A DNA stretch of 64,000 bases from Aromatoleum evansii (GCF_012910805.1 NZ_WTVK01000004.1:1-64000); one strand, 5' to 3'; counted from the stretch's first letter, positions 15,658 to 24,679 are shown. Numbers and translations: made by a program. Notes: generated from the letters alone by a model not told the origin.

Positions 15658-16710
15658 TCATGCCGGGATTGCGCTAGCGGACGCAATCAGCGAGGCAATC
15701 AACGGTACTTGCTCAGTCACCGGCACCTTCTCATCCTTGAGGAAATCGCCCTCGGCCAATCCCAGCAACCAGCTGTGCATTTCATCGAAAAGCTCAGGCA
15801 TATCGACGTGGCCATTGTGGCAAGCGACAACAATGGGCTTTGAGAGCTTCAGGTCGTCGCCTTTCAACGTGCCCAAACCAGGAACCTGTACCGAGATATC
15901 ATCGCCATCGACATTGCGCAGTGCCCGCGCAATGTCGTTGATAACCTTCTGCCCCTCTTGAGTCGTGGTGCGCTGGTAGGTCACCTCCAGGGAGATTTGG
16001 AGATTCCCGTCCAGGGCATCGTCCAACTTCAATCTCTCAAAATCCTTGATGCCAATAGCGGCCTTCAGGATGTCCACTGCCCGGCCGACCGGCGTAAGCC
16101 GCAGCTTTTTCTCATTCGTGACCTCGGTTGGACTGGACGGGGTATCGGGAGTCGTTTCGTGAGCCATGGCAGATACATAGGTAACCTTCTTGACCGGCCT
16201 GGACGCAAGCTGGTCGGTGGTCATCCTGGGTGGATGATCCACCAATTCGAGGCGATTGTGAGTACCTAGTACCCCGCAGGCGGACAGGAACCAGTTTAGG
16301 TACAGCTCCAGCTGCTTGCCCTTCAGGCCGCTGGACTGCATCAGGACGACGTGGTTGCCCCTGATGCCGAAGTACAAGATGGAATCCAGGAACTCGGTCT
16401 GCTTCTTGTTGGGCAGCTCCGGCGGCGCCACCTGCGCCACCGGAAAGGCCGTCAGGTTGCCGTCCACGGTCAGGAAAAGCTTGTTGGTACCGTGCTCATA
16501 GGTGATTAGGTTCCCGCAGAGCCGGCCGCGGTGGTTGGTCGTATGGTTGATCAACCGACAGTCCCCCGTCGCCGTGACTTTCTCGATCCGATTGGCGACC
16601 AGGCTGTTGACCTTGAGGGCCGCCGACAGCAAATCCTCCAATGTGCGGCTGGGCGTCAGGAATTGTGCCCTGCGATAGTGCAGCGTCTTCGGTTTGTTAT
16701 CGGTCGCCAT
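15658..16710 (-). CDS. Soluble protein with RexA-like features, first gene of a sensor/membrane pair
   Basis: 350 residues from the ATG at 16710 (gaagg upstream). The protein is soluble. Segments such as SILYFGIRGNHVVLMQSSG, LELYLNWFLSACG and LQISLEVTYQRTTTQEGQ resemble in pattern the globular part of lambda RexA (strand, gap, 'yl..fl', then a beta-strand with a charged helix). This is weak, by-eye similarity. The operon with a 4-TM gene one base downstream is the stronger argument. A promoter-like TTGACA lies 70 bp upstream. Other options: a Kiwa-like pair (gene order differs) or a new abortive-infection pair. Confidence 0.5.
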   Translation of the reverse strand: MATDNKPKTLHYRRAQFLTPSRTLEDLLSAALKVNSLVANRIEKVTATGDCRLINHTTNHRGRLCGNLITYEHGTNKLFLTVDGNLTAFPVAQVAPPELPNKKQTEFLDSILYFGIRGNHVVLMQSSGLKGKQLELYLNWFLSACGVLGTHNRLELVDHPPRMTTDQLASRPVKKVTYVSAMAHETTPDTPSSPTEVTNEKKLRLTPVGRAVDILKAAIGIKDFERLKLDDALDGNLQISLEVTYQRTTTQEGQKVINDIARALRNVDGDDISVQVPGLGTLKGDDLKLSKPIVVACHNGHVDMPELFDEMHSWLLGLAEGDFLKDEKVPVTEQVPLIASLIASASAIPA

Positions 16711-16752
16711 TGCCAGCCTTCGATGTGAATGAGCTGGCGGCAATGATACATA

Positions 16753-16782
16753 GCATTACGCGGCTGTCCTACACCGTGTCAA
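16753..16782 (-). promoter_or_regulatory. Candidate sigma-70 promoter for the sensor/membrane pair
   Basis: On the minus strand, TTGACA (16777-16782) and TAATGC (16753-16758) are 18 bp apart, about 45 bp before the ATG at 16710. The -35 is perfect and the -10 is weak. Confidence 0.4.
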
Positions 16783-16861
16783 CGCCAAAAAAACCGCAAC
16801 AAATCCCATGTGTAGCCCTTCGGCTTAGCCAGTCGAATCCTTTCGGTAGGATCGACGGAGC

Positions 16862-17530
16862 CTATTTCGGGTCGATAAGTCCGGCGCCCTCATTCCTCAC
16901 GTTTCCCACGGCTTTACCGACTGGATGCAGCGCAAGAACATCATCCGCACAGGGCGAGAGTCGCGCCTGCAGCGCGACAAGATCACCTTCGGGGTCCAGC
17001 CATGCCCCATACGTATCCGGCGCAAGAATCACCGGCATGCGCGCGTGCAGCGGCTTCATGAGCGCATTCGCATCGGTGGTCAGGATGGTGAAGGTGTCGA
17101 TCCGGGCGCCGTCGTCCGGCCGATGCCAGTGCTCCCACAAGCCGGTAAGCGCCAAAAGCTGCTCATCGGTCGCATGGATGTAGTACGGCTCCTTGCCGCC
17201 GGCGACCGCCTTCCACTCGTAGAACCCATTGACCGGCACGATGCAACGGCGCTTCCGGTAGGCCGCCCTAAAAGAGGATTTATCGGCCACCGTCTCCGGA
17301 CGGGCGTTGAAGAGCCGGTCGCCGAGGGCTTCATCCTTTGCCCACGAGGGCACCAGCCCCCAGCGCAGCAGATGCACGACGCGCTCACCGTCTGATCGCT
17401 GCCGGATGACCGGCAGCCACTGGGACGGTGCCGCGTTGTAGCGGGCTTCGAATTCGAGCTCATCGACCTTGGCGTCGAACTGCTCCCGGATTCGGGAGAC
17501 CGGGCCGTAGAGCGCGTAACGACCGCACAT
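16862..17530 (-). CDS. SRAP-family DNA-protein crosslink/abasic-site protein (YedK/HMCES type)
   Basis: 222 residues from the ATG at 17530, chosen because MCGRYALYG is the invariant start: after Met removal Cys2 bonds abasic sites. Other family marks are YNAAPSQWLPVI (Asn-Ala-Ala-Pro), LLRWGLVPSWAKD, FNARPETVADKSSFR, RRCIVPVNGFYEWK (catalytic Glu) and HARMPVIL (His). The protein shields abasic sites in single-stranded DNA. Copies on ICEs and phages are common, probably for single-stranded DNA intermediates. An in-frame upstream extension (MSYRLAGIRMAIKHLPEGSP) is rejected since Cys2 must be terminal. Confidence 0.9.
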   Translation of the reverse strand: MCGRYALYGPVSRIREQFDAKVDELEFEARYNAAPSQWLPVIRQRSDGERVVHLLRWGLVPSWAKDEALGDRLFNARPETVADKSSFRAAYRKRRCIVPVNGFYEWKAVAGGKEPYYIHATDEQLLALTGLWEHWHRPDDGARIDTFTILTTDANALMKPLHARMPVILAPDTYGAWLDPEGDLVALQARLSPCADDVLALHPVGKAVGNVRNEGAGLIDPK

Positions 17531-17668
17531 GGGTGAGCCCTCCGGCAAGTGCTTGATCGCCATCCTGATCCCGGCCAAGCGATACGACAAGCCCGAGGAC
17601 GTGGGACGCGTGGTGGTTTGCAGTCGACTGAAGACTGAATAAAATTACAGCACTAGAAAGGATCTGCC

Positions 17669-17893
17669 ATGACCACCACCCACCACACCTGTCCGCACTG
17701 TCACAGCCCGATCGCACTCGACCGCTTCGAGTACGCGACCGACGGCGAGCATTTCTTCCGTATTTGTCCCGAGTGCGACCACACCTTGTTGATGGTCGAT
17801 GGCGAGGACTGGCCGGTGCGCGTCGAGCCCGTTGGAATCGACGCGAGGGGGTCTGCGGCCGCGCCCCGTGCCCGGAACTCGGTCGATGCGTGA
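17669..17893 (+). CDS. Small zinc-ribbon protein (74 aa)
   Basis: Starts MTTTHHTCPHCHSPIALDRF, followed by FFRICPECDHTLL: two CPxC knuckles about 25 residues apart, a clear zinc ribbon. The tail is disordered. The ATG at 17669 has aaagga 6-9 nt upstream. It is divergent from the SRAP gene with 138 bp between the start codons. Function unknown; such proteins may bind nucleic acid or another protein. Confidence 0.65.
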   Translation: MTTTHHTCPHCHSPIALDRFEYATDGEHFFRICPECDHTLLMVDGEDWPVRVEPVGIDARGSAAAPRARNSVDA

Positions 17894-18133
17894 AGGGTGC
17901 GCCGTGCTGATGATGCCCGCCGACCTGTTGCGCGCTCCGCTCGACGCGCCGGGCATCGCCAGCACGTCGCAGGTAGCGAACTTCGGACAACCACCAATGC
18001 GGTGTGCAACAGCGCCTGGTCAGTGCTCCTCACGACAAAGCTTGAGGAGCAGTCCCGTCGGCGGGGCCAGGGGTGCGAGATGCGAGAGGAAGGTGATGCC
18101 AGGACGAGGGCTGCCGCCCCCGCCCTGGCTTCG

Positions 18134-20419
18134 TCACGCCGCCAGCCTCTTGGCCAGCGCCACCTCGATGCTGTCGCCGGACTGGTTGAGGACGTCGAGG
18201 CCCGTCTGCGGCATGTCACCCGACGTGGATTGCGCAACGGCGATCTTCTGGGCCATGAGGGCGAGGCAGTCCATTTGCGCCGATTCCGCGTATCCGAAGA
18301 AGTGCACGGCCACGTCGTTCCGCTGCCCGATGCGCCATGAACGGCGCGAGGCCTGCTGCAGGGTGTAGCAGTTGTAGCCCGATTGCATGTAGGCGATGGT
18401 CGGAAAATCGAGCAGGTCCAGCCCTGTTTTGACGAGTTCCGGGTTCGTGATGAGCACGTCGACGCCGCGTTCGACCTGGTCGGCCACCCAGTCCTCGCGC
18501 CGCGCCGCTTCAACGCTCGCGCGCAGCACAGCCACCTTGAAGCCGACGCGCTCCAGGTGGACCCGCAGACGACTCGTGGTGTCTCGGGTTCCGGTGTAGA
18601 TGGAGTACGCGAGCACCTTGCGCCCCTTGCCCTTTTCCTGCCGGCAAAGTTCGATCAGCGTCGCTTCCTTCGGGCTGACGTCTTCGTCGCCGAAGATTGC
18701 CCGCTGAAACGCAAGCTGGGCGCCAGTGCGAGGATGCCTGACGAGCTCGTCGCGGAAGCAGCAGTCAGGCCACGCCAGCAGCACCTGGAGCACGACCCCG
18801 AGCAGCGTGGCGTCGCCGCAGCGCAGTGTCTGGCGCAACTCGGTAGTCAGGACGCCCGCGAGCTTCGTGTAGCCCTCGCGCTGGGTCTCCGTCATCGCCA
18901 CCGCTTCGAACACCTCGCGATACGGCGGCAGCACGTCGCCGCCGATGTCCTTGAGCTTCAGGAAGACCGTGCAGGGCAGCACGTACCGCATGATGCCCTT
19001 CGGGCCGAAGCCGGGGGCCTTCGCTGTTCGATGGCTGATCGTCTTGCCCTTCGCGGTCCGATGGGAGCGGCTTTCCACCTCGCGGTAGATGTCCTTCACG
19101 ACGCCGTGGTCGCGCATGAAGGCCATTGCTGCCGGTCCTAGGCTGCGACGTACGTTCGTGCGGTAGCCGTCCTCAATCATCGCCCTCGGATTGAGACGCC
19201 AGAGGAGGTAGAAGAGGTCGTCGGCGTACCCGCCCATCAAGGTGCCGGTCAGAAGGAGCGTCTTGCTGCACTTGGCGGCCAGGACGCCCATGGCTTGTCC
19301 CTGTGCGCTTCCGGCGTTCTTGTACTCGTGCCCCTCGTCGACCACCAGCAAGCCGAAGTAGCCTTGGGGCAAATACCGTTTGATGAATTCCGTCGCCTGG
19401 TAGTCGCCCTGACCGAAGCCGATCTCAAGGGCGGCCATGGCGCGCTCCATGCGTGCGGCTTGGCGGTCGGAGAAGACGAGCTCGCCCTCCTCGTCCATCA
19501 GGTTGATGAACTCGTGCACGTTGTCCGCCAGCATGGCGCCGAGCATCTCCTCGCCAAATCGTTGGACCAGGTTCTCGGCAGTCTTCGCGCCGATGGTCGG
19601 GAGCTGCTGTAATGCGTCCACGACGAGCGCGCGATGCGAGCGCTGCGGCTTGCCCTTGCGGGTCAAGCTCCACAGGCGCCCGCTGCAGTGCGGGCAAGCG
19701 GTTCGATTCTCGTCGAGCACCACCTTGGCCCGCGCCGCCGACATCGGCAGCTCGGCATCGTTGGCCTTGTCCGTCAGCCATTGCCCGCAATCCGGACAAG
19801 TGGCGTAGGCGACGACGTGGCGCACACCGAGCTCGTCTCGATACACCGTCCTGCGCACGTTGAACGCGGGCCGCCAATGAAAGCCCATTCGCATCCGCAC
19901 TCGCCCGAGCACAAAAAACTCCGGCACGGCGGGCGCGGTGCGCATCGCGCGCAGGGTAAGGAGCTTCTGCAGCGTGTCCGGGCCATTGAGTATCCAGACG
20001 CGAGCATCCGGCACGGTCAACTGGATCTCCCGGCGCCACTTATAGACCAGGTGCGGCGGGGACAGCACCAGGGTGCGACGCAAACCGGCCTCGTGCATCA
20101 CGACGGACGCGGCGATGGCCATCATGGTCTTGCCGGTTCCCATCTCGGCGTTGAGGATCGCCGCGGGGTCGCCGGCGTCGAGCAGCAGGCGCGTCACCGC
20201 CTGGACGGCATCGCGCTGCGCCGGAAAAGGCTTCCGGGCCAGCCGATTCATCAGCGCGTCGCGCCGCGGATCCGCCGCGCCGTCATAGACGGGCGGATTC
20301 TGGCGTCGAACGGCGTCCAGCAAGCTGGCGCCGAAGTCGTCGACGAACTCGGCCAGCGACAACTGGGCAGGCTCCGGCAGGGCAAGGGCCGGCGCGAAGT
20401 CAGCATGTGCGAAATGCAT
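18134..20419 (-). CDS. Large SNF2/DEAH-type helicase of the ICE backbone
   Basis: About 761 residues. SF2 motifs: Walker A in LNAEMGTGKTMMAIA, LVLSPPHLVYKWRRE (Ia), Walker B DEGHE in LLVVDEGHEYKNAGS, LLLTGTLMGGYADDLFY (III). The C-terminal half has VLAYSIYTGTRDT, DVLITNPELVKTGLDL (V) and ASRRSWRIGQRNDV (VI). Between Ia and II is a zinc ribbon (CPDCGQWL ... CPHCSGRL). The QxxRxxRIGQ-type motif VI is SNF2-like. Such helicases occur in the SPI-7/PFGI-like ICE backbone beside the methyltransferase gene, as here. The ATG at 20419 is supported by aggaga 7 nt upstream, which is buried in a leader hairpin. Confidence 0.85.
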   Translation of the reverse strand: MHFAHADFAPALALPEPAQLSLAEFVDDFGASLLDAVRRQNPPVYDGAADPRRDALMNRLARKPFPAQRDAVQAVTRLLLDAGDPAAILNAEMGTGKTMMAIAASVVMHEAGLRRTLVLSPPHLVYKWRREIQLTVPDARVWILNGPDTLQKLLTLRAMRTAPAVPEFFVLGRVRMRMGFHWRPAFNVRRTVYRDELGVRHVVAYATCPDCGQWLTDKANDAELPMSAARAKVVLDENRTACPHCSGRLWSLTRKGKPQRSHRALVVDALQQLPTIGAKTAENLVQRFGEEMLGAMLADNVHEFINLMDEEGELVFSDRQAARMERAMAALEIGFGQGDYQATEFIKRYLPQGYFGLLVVDEGHEYKNAGSAQGQAMGVLAAKCSKTLLLTGTLMGGYADDLFYLLWRLNPRAMIEDGYRTNVRRSLGPAAMAFMRDHGVVKDIYREVESRSHRTAKGKTISHRTAKAPGFGPKGIMRYVLPCTVFLKLKDIGGDVLPPYREVFEAVAMTETQREGYTKLAGVLTTELRQTLRCGDATLLGVVLQVLLAWPDCCFRDELVRHPRTGAQLAFQRAIFGDEDVSPKEATLIELCRQEKGKGRKVLAYSIYTGTRDTTSRLRVHLERVGFKVAVLRASVEAARREDWVADQVERGVDVLITNPELVKTGLDLLDFPTIAYMQSGYNCYTLQQASRRSWRIGQRNDVAVHFFGYAESAQMDCLALMAQKIAVAQSTSGDMPQTGLDVLNQSGDSIEVALAKRLAA

Positions 20420-20422
20420 CGA

Positions 20423-20479
20423 GGTCTCCTTCAGAAGACGGAGACCGAACCCCATGCGGGGTACGTGTCCCCGCATGGG
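20423..20479 (-). promoter_or_regulatory. Helicase leader: SD-sequestering hairpin plus GC-rich hairpin
   Basis: In the sense strand, CCCAUGCGGGG/CCCCGCAUGGG (11 bp, 20451-20479) is followed by GGUCUCC (20440-20446) pairing exactly with GGAGACC (20423-20429), which contains the Shine-Dalgarno sequence. The same 7-bp pair occurs before the STY4534-like gene. Confidence 0.6.
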
Positions 20480-20542
20480 TTTGAGATGGACGAAAGGGGC
20501 GACAGCCGACACGCAGACCGTATTCGTCGGTGAGTTTGTCGC

Positions 20543-21559
20543 TCAGTACTCGTCGGGCAGCAGCAAGGTCGTGACGCTGCGGTCCGCTTCGGTGATGATC
20601 CACAAGGTATTGGCGCCGTATCCCGCGCTCGGTCGAGCCGGATCGATGGGATACGCAGCGAATATGCGGCAGTCACCCAATCGAACGGCCTCGTCGTTCA
20701 GCTCAGGCTCGGAGCTCACGCCCCAATCGCCCTGCACGTAGGCGCGGAGACAGCGGTCGACGAGGTCCGGATGACGTTCGAGGAGCGGTTCGACCCCTGC
20801 CGTCATGACCACGCGACCGAGTTGGAACAAGGGTTTGGCCGAAGCCTGTGCGCGCGGCAACGCTTCAGCAATCGCCCGGATTCGTTCCGCCGCATCGGCG
20901 GCCAGGTCGTCCGCCTCGAGCGTCAACAGACCCTGCTTGACGGCCATCGAAACGATGTCCTGGAAGCGATCCTCCAGCGTGACGCGGACGCCCCCGACTT
21001 TGCCGAGCGGTGGAAACCTGAAGCGGCTCAGTGGCATGCAGAGCCGATCGCCCAAGCCGTCGAGCAGCGGATCGCACCAGTGGTCGAGGAGCGGCAGCGG
21101 GCTGAGGTTCTGGATCAGGGCCCAGAGTTGGGAGCGCGGCACTTCCTGCTCATCACTCACCAACCAGGCGGTTGCCCCAGCTCGGTCGGGCTGAATCAGA
21201 ACCGGGTCGTAAAGCCAGGTGTGGGTCAGGCTTCCAAACAGGTTCCGGTCAGGGAACCGGCCCGTGAACTTCTGTAGCCGCTCCGGCTCCGGGACGAAGA
21301 CCGTGTGTCGTGCTCCATCCTCGGTCAGGTTGAAGCTTGCCTGCCCCGCCTGGAGCAGGCCTCCCTGATCCCGACGCACCGAGAATGCCGACATGAACTG
21401 CAGCGCGGCGGTGTCGCGTCCATACAGGGAGAGCAGCAACAGCTCACCGTCTTCACCGCGGACGCAGGCATCCGCGTACAGATCGGAGAAACCCTCGATC
21501 GACAACATGATGGGTTCCGCCTCAATCGCCCGTGGCGACCGGATTTCAACGTTTTCCAT
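20543..21559 (-). CDS. Conserved ICE protein of unknown function
   Basis: 338 residues from the ATG at 21559, with gaggag upstream. I know no named domain. The N-terminal part (MLSIEGFSDLYADACVRGE, LYGRDTAALQFMSAF) and the C-terminal part (VDRCLRAYVQGDWGV, FAAYPIDPARPSAGYGANTL, LWIITEADRSVTTLLLPDEY) look like two beta-rich modules. The C-terminal module is of a type I associate with plasmid and ICE hypothetical proteins. It sits between two other unnamed genes and the helicase, with a pseudoknot leader and a GC hairpin upstream, so it appears to be part of a co-regulated set. Confidence 0.65.
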   Translation of the reverse strand: MENVEIRSPRAIEAEPIMLSIEGFSDLYADACVRGEDGELLLLSLYGRDTAALQFMSAFSVRRDQGGLLQAGQASFNLTEDGARHTVFVPEPERLQKFTGRFPDRNLFGSLTHTWLYDPVLIQPDRAGATAWLVSDEQEVPRSQLWALIQNLSPLPLLDHWCDPLLDGLGDRLCMPLSRFRFPPLGKVGGVRVTLEDRFQDIVSMAVKQGLLTLEADDLAADAAERIRAIAEALPRAQASAKPLFQLGRVVMTAGVEPLLERHPDLVDRCLRAYVQGDWGVSSEPELNDEAVRLGDCRIFAAYPIDPARPSAGYGANTLWIITEADRSVTTLLLPDEY

Positions 21560-21592
21560 GACAGAGCTCCTCGTGAGATGGGGAGATGCCGC

Positions 21593-21624
21593 CCCCATCG
21601 GGGAAGCGGATCTTCCCGATGGGG
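21593..21624 (-). promoter_or_regulatory. Leader hairpin before the gene at 20543-21559
   Basis: CCCCAUCGGGAA/UUCCCCGAUGGGG stem (one bulged base) about 35 nt before the start codon. It is the same kind of hairpin as in the helicase and STY4534-like leaders. Confidence 0.5.
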
Positions 21625-21640
21625 TGGATGAATGGACGAA

Positions 21641-21685
21641 GGCCCCGGGCCCCGAAGGGCCGTCGCTGTTTCAGGGGCTGACAGC
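21641..21685 (-). ncRNA. Structured leader RNA (pseudoknot element), copy 2
   Basis: Stem GCUGU/ACAGC (21681-21685 with 21665-21669), loop CAGCCCCUGAA, and downstream GGGGC (21642-21646) complementary to loop GCCCC. It lies about 80 nt upstream of the start at 21559. Confidence 0.65.
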
Positions 21686-21814
21686 ACGCGGCGCCGACTC
21701 GATCGAGTCGCCGGCAATTTCATGAGTTCGCTTTCTCAACTACCTCGATGGGGCAGTGGAGAAAGCCCCCCGCACCGACCGGCGCGGGGGAAGACAGCTC
21801 CTTGGATTGGGCTC

Positions 21815-22159
21815 TCAATGCATGTGAGCGGCCAGTCGAGGCACCGCCGTGCACGCAGGCAGCCACACCCGCCCGTTGTAACTCACGTAGGCGATCTGCT
21901 GGCCGCAGCCGTCGAGGACTTGTCCGCCCGCCCAATTGCCGCCACCGACGTTGTGCTCGTCGATGAAGCGGCACACGGCGCGGCTTGCGTCTCCGAGCGT
22001 CGCGACCGGCACCAGTCGATTCCGGACGCCGAGCAGTGTTTGAGCGGGATCCTGACCCAGGTCCGGGTTACCGGCCGTCATCAGGGCGACGCGAAGCGGT
22101 TGAAGCTGCGCGAGCTCGTACTCGTCCGCCACGCGGATGAAGTTTCGCGATGTGTGCAT
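21815..22159 (-). CDS. Small unnamed ICE protein (114 aa)
   Basis: From the ATG at 22159 (aggag 8 nt upstream): MHTSRNFIRVADEYELAQL and onward, with a central ASRAVCRFIDEHNVGGGNW and a C-terminal beta part GQQIAYVSYNGRVWLP. It is globular and mixed alpha/beta without membrane segments. The end resembles the compact strand-turn-strand seen in several ICE hypotheticals (residues after VSYNGRVW). I assign no function. It lies in a run of minus-strand ICE genes with a leader hairpin. Confidence 0.55.
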   Translation of the reverse strand: MHTSRNFIRVADEYELAQLQPLRVALMTAGNPDLGQDPAQTLLGVRNRLVPVATLGDASRAVCRFIDEHNVGGGNWAGGQVLDGCGQQIAYVSYNGRVWLPACTAVPRLAAHMH

Positions 22160-22190
22160 GATTCGCTCCTGAGAGTCCCGTCGGCCGCCC

Positions 22191-22219
22191 CACCCCCCGG
22201 GTGTGCGACCCGGCGGGTG
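22191..22219 (-). promoter_or_regulatory. Leader hairpin before the gene at 21815-22159
   Basis: In sense, CACCC..CCGGGU pairs with ACCCGG..GGGUG around the loop; 30-60 nt before the start codon, in the same position as in the other ICE leaders. Confidence 0.45.
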
Positions 22220-22266
22220 ATGAGGATGACAAAGGACTTGCGGCGGCACGGCCGCCGCAGGAGAAA

Positions 22267-22890
22267 CTACGGGTCGCTGATGCGCCGAACCGGAAGCAAG
22301 AGCAATTCGCCCTGCGCGAGCACCGATATCAGCACCTTGTCGCTGGGCACACGTACCGACCGCGCGATCGCATCGAAGAACGGCGACTGATCGGTGAGAT
22401 GGTCGGACAGGAGGCGCGCCAGGTCGCTCAGCACGCGGTGGACGGCCCCACCGGCAGCGGCGGAATCACGCGTGTCCTGCAGCCGCTCCGCAACGTGCGT
22501 GAGAAGCGCGGCGCCCAACGGAAACAGGGCCTCCGGCCAGTCGATGCCGCCGTCGCGCCCGATCGGGATCTCCATCTGGTCGGCGCCCGCCTCGGGGAGC
22601 AGTACGCACAGGCGGTTCAGGGTGCTCGCCAGCGCGTGGTTGAAGTTGGCCCGAACCACTCGGAGGGTCGACCAGAAGGTCTCGGCCTCGTCGGGCGCCC
22701 GGCACACCAGTGGCCAGACGACCTCCGTCCGCGCAAGAGGGCCCGGGTGGCACAGCAACGTGGTCTGAAGATACTCGAGGCACCCCGCTCGCCACTCGGG
22801 ATCCGTCATCGAGCGGTTGCGGCCCGCGCTCGAAGGCACGGGCACATCACGGTGTCGCACGAGCACCCACATATCGATTTCCTGCTGCAT
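22267..22890 (-). CDS. Unnamed ICE protein (207 aa)
   Basis: ATG at 22890 (gggaga 8 nt upstream): MQQEIDMWVLVRHRDVPVP and onward. No domain I can name. There is a helix-rich centre (FWSTLRVVRANFNHALAST) and a conserved-looking IPIGRDGGIDWPEALFPLG. Hydrophobic stretches are too short for membrane spans. The C-terminus ends in VLISVLAQGELLLLPVRRI. It lies between the DUF6094-like methyltransferase gene and the unnamed gene at 21815 in the ICE backbone block. Confidence 0.55.
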   Translation of the reverse strand: MQQEIDMWVLVRHRDVPVPSSAGRNRSMTDPEWRAGCLEYLQTTLLCHPGPLARTEVVWPLVCRAPDEAETFWSTLRVVRANFNHALASTLNRLCVLLPEAGADQMEIPIGRDGGIDWPEALFPLGAALLTHVAERLQDTRDSAAAGGAVHRVLSDLARLLSDHLTDQSPFFDAIARSVRVPSDKVLISVLAQGELLLLPVRRISDP

Positions 22891-23058
22891 CGTGTTCTCC
22901 CAAGAAGGATAGATGGCTGGAAGACAACACCAAGGTGAGCTTGCCCCGGAGAGCGAGCCCCTTCGGGTCGCGGTGGCGGTGATCAAGGCGCCGGCGCCGA
23001 GGGCCGGCAAGGCGGAGCGGTGCTCCGCAAGACCAACGGGCAGCGCGCCCGCCCTGCC

Positions 23059-24156
23059 CTATTGGATCGTGACGACAGACCCGAACCCGGGCCCCGGCGT
23101 GAAGTCGATTCCACGTATCACGGGTACGAACCGGTCGGTGAGAATGACGGTTTCGCTGACGGTCCCGTCCGAACTTTCCGCAAGCTCGACGGAGCGGACC
23201 TTGTCCTTGTACGTGTCGCCCTTGATCAACAGGGTGCGACCGCCGCCCGAGGTCACGATGCCGTGAGCCTGGCCCGCCGCCAGCGCCAGTGCCAGGTGCC
23301 ACCGGCCCATTTCGGTCAAGGGCGGACGGTGGACGCCTTTCGCGCCACCGAAGTGGATCCGGAACTGCGGCCAGAGCGTATGGGGGTGCAGTCGCGCCAC
23401 CTCGGCCGCGAGCTGTGCGGCGTCGATGCGGACCGCGTGGAAGTGAGCTTCCCCACCTGCAATCTCGGGCACGGCATAGGGCTCGGCGGTCCAGCACTCG
23501 GGCAACACCTGGTCGAGCGCCTCGCCCTTGCCGGCGGCGATGAGCGCCGACACGGTGCGTGGTTCAGGCCGATCCGAGCGGCGCCGAACGCCGAACACCA
23601 CGCACTGCTTGAACTGCTGCTCCGGCGCCATATGGAAGCGAAGGCGATCGAAGTTGCGGGCGAGCAGCCCTGCGAACTCCGCGTCGATCACGTAGTAGGG
23701 CACGATGAGAACGAGCACACCCCCGAACGCGAGGCTTTGAAAGGTCCGCCGGAAGAAGATCTTCTCGAGCCGGTCCGGTCCTTTGTCGCCGGTCTGCGCC
23801 CGATCCGCGACCGCGTCGCCATAGGGCGGATTGAGGAACAAGAGCCCCATCGATCTGGGCGCTACGACGACGTCCTGGATGTCGGCGTGAATCGCGAGGT
23901 CCAGGACGGTTTTTGCATGCCAGGCCCGCTCGGTATCGAACTCGACGCCGAATGCCTGAACAGCGGCACCGCATTCTGCGAGCGCGTCGCTGACTCGGTG
24001 GAGTGCGGCGCCTTCTCCGCAGCACGGATCCAGGATCCGCAGCTCGTTGCCCGCCACATCGAGGGCGGCAACGATCCGCTCAAGCGTCGCCTGGTCGGTC
24101 GGGAAGTAGCCGTTCTTGATGAAATTGTGCGCCAGGCGCGGGAATATCAGGGCCAT
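23059..24156 (-). CDS. DNA adenine methyltransferase-like protein (DUF6094-like)
   Basis: 365 residues from the ATG at 24156 (gaggag upstream). AdoMet motif I is ILDPCCGEGAAL near residue 41 and the catalytic motif IV is LFLNPPYG near 107, the NPPY form of N6-adenine methyltransferases. The rest (GGVLVLIVPYYVID, then a C-terminal region with LIKGDTYK) fits the DUF6094 ICE family. It may methylate element DNA for anti-restriction or maintenance. It is next to the helicase-containing block and has leader RNA copy 3 upstream. The long upstream extension in frame has no start support. Confidence 0.85.
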   Translation of the reverse strand: MALIFPRLAHNFIKNGYFPTDQATLERIVAALDVAGNELRILDPCCGEGAALHRVSDALAECGAAVQAFGVEFDTERAWHAKTVLDLAIHADIQDVVVAPRSMGLLFLNPPYGDAVADRAQTGDKGPDRLEKIFFRRTFQSLAFGGVLVLIVPYYVIDAEFAGLLARNFDRLRFHMAPEQQFKQCVVFGVRRRSDRPEPRTVSALIAAGKGEALDQVLPECWTAEPYAVPEIAGGEAHFHAVRIDAAQLAAEVARLHPHTLWPQFRIHFGGAKGVHRPPLTEMGRWHLALALAAGQAHGIVTSGGGRTLLIKGDTYKDKVRSVELAESSDGTVSETVILTDRFVPVIRGIDFTPGPGFGSVVTIQ

Positions 24157-24236
24157 GGAATCTTCTCCTCGGAGAGAACGTGTGGGACGAGGACCCTCGG
24201 CAGGTCGATCGCGACCCGCGGGTGGTGGTGGACGAT

Positions 24237-24279
24237 GTCCCGGAGCGATAGGCTCGGTCCTGTTGCAGGGACTGACAGG
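24237..24279 (-). ncRNA. Structured leader RNA (pseudoknot element), copy 3
   Basis: Stem CCUGU/ACAGG (24275-24279 with 24259-24263), loop CAGUCCCUGCA. The loop change to GUCCC is matched by GGGAC (24237-24241) instead of GGGGC. It lies about 80 nt upstream of the methyltransferase start. Confidence 0.7.
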
Positions 24280-24630
24280 TTGATGAATCAGGCAACACAC
24301 ACGCGGCGGGCCGACCGCCGCGCGCGGCAAACGGACTCCCATCGTCGGTCTGCCCCGTGCAGGCCGACGATGGGAACCCTTTGGTTCCGCTTGGACGAGA
24401 TTTGGACGATGCCTTCGTCACACCCGCGGACCCAGGCGCATGGCCCTGGAAACCCGTGGCTCGGGTGCGAGGCACCCCGGAGGAAGGCGTGGGTGCCGAT
24501 GAAAGGGCGCGCGGGGCAAAACCGCCGACGCAAATGCCGCAACACATCGGGCGTGCTGCTGCCCAGTTGTTCATGGCCCCTCGCGGGCTTTCCGAATCGC
24601 ACTCGTCCCGTGACGCAGTGATCGCGATTC
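24280..24630. other. Intergenic region between the methyltransferase and DUF3275 genes
   Basis: No gene is supported on either strand. It must hold the promoter for the methyltransferase leader RNA near 24280-24340. Confidence 0.45.
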
Positions 24631-24650
24631 GAAAAGCCCGCGCGCGGGCT
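24631..24650 (-). terminator. Candidate terminator after the DUF3275-like gene
   Basis: In sense, AGCCCGCG.CGCGGGCU stem followed by UUUC, about 30 nt after the stop at 24680. The U-run is short. Confidence 0.5.
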
Positions 24651-24679
24651 GGCGGCCGGCGTCGGCCGCGGGGATTACT

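Noticed and set aside
15063-16710. Kiwa system (KwaA/KwaB)
   Set aside because: 4-TM partner fits, but gene order is reversed and I see no DUF4868-type features in the soluble protein.
20420-20542. Seventh copy of the pseudoknot leader before the helicase
   Set aside because: GUCGCCCC-like sequence is present in sense but there is no closing stem pair; only the hairpins are kept.
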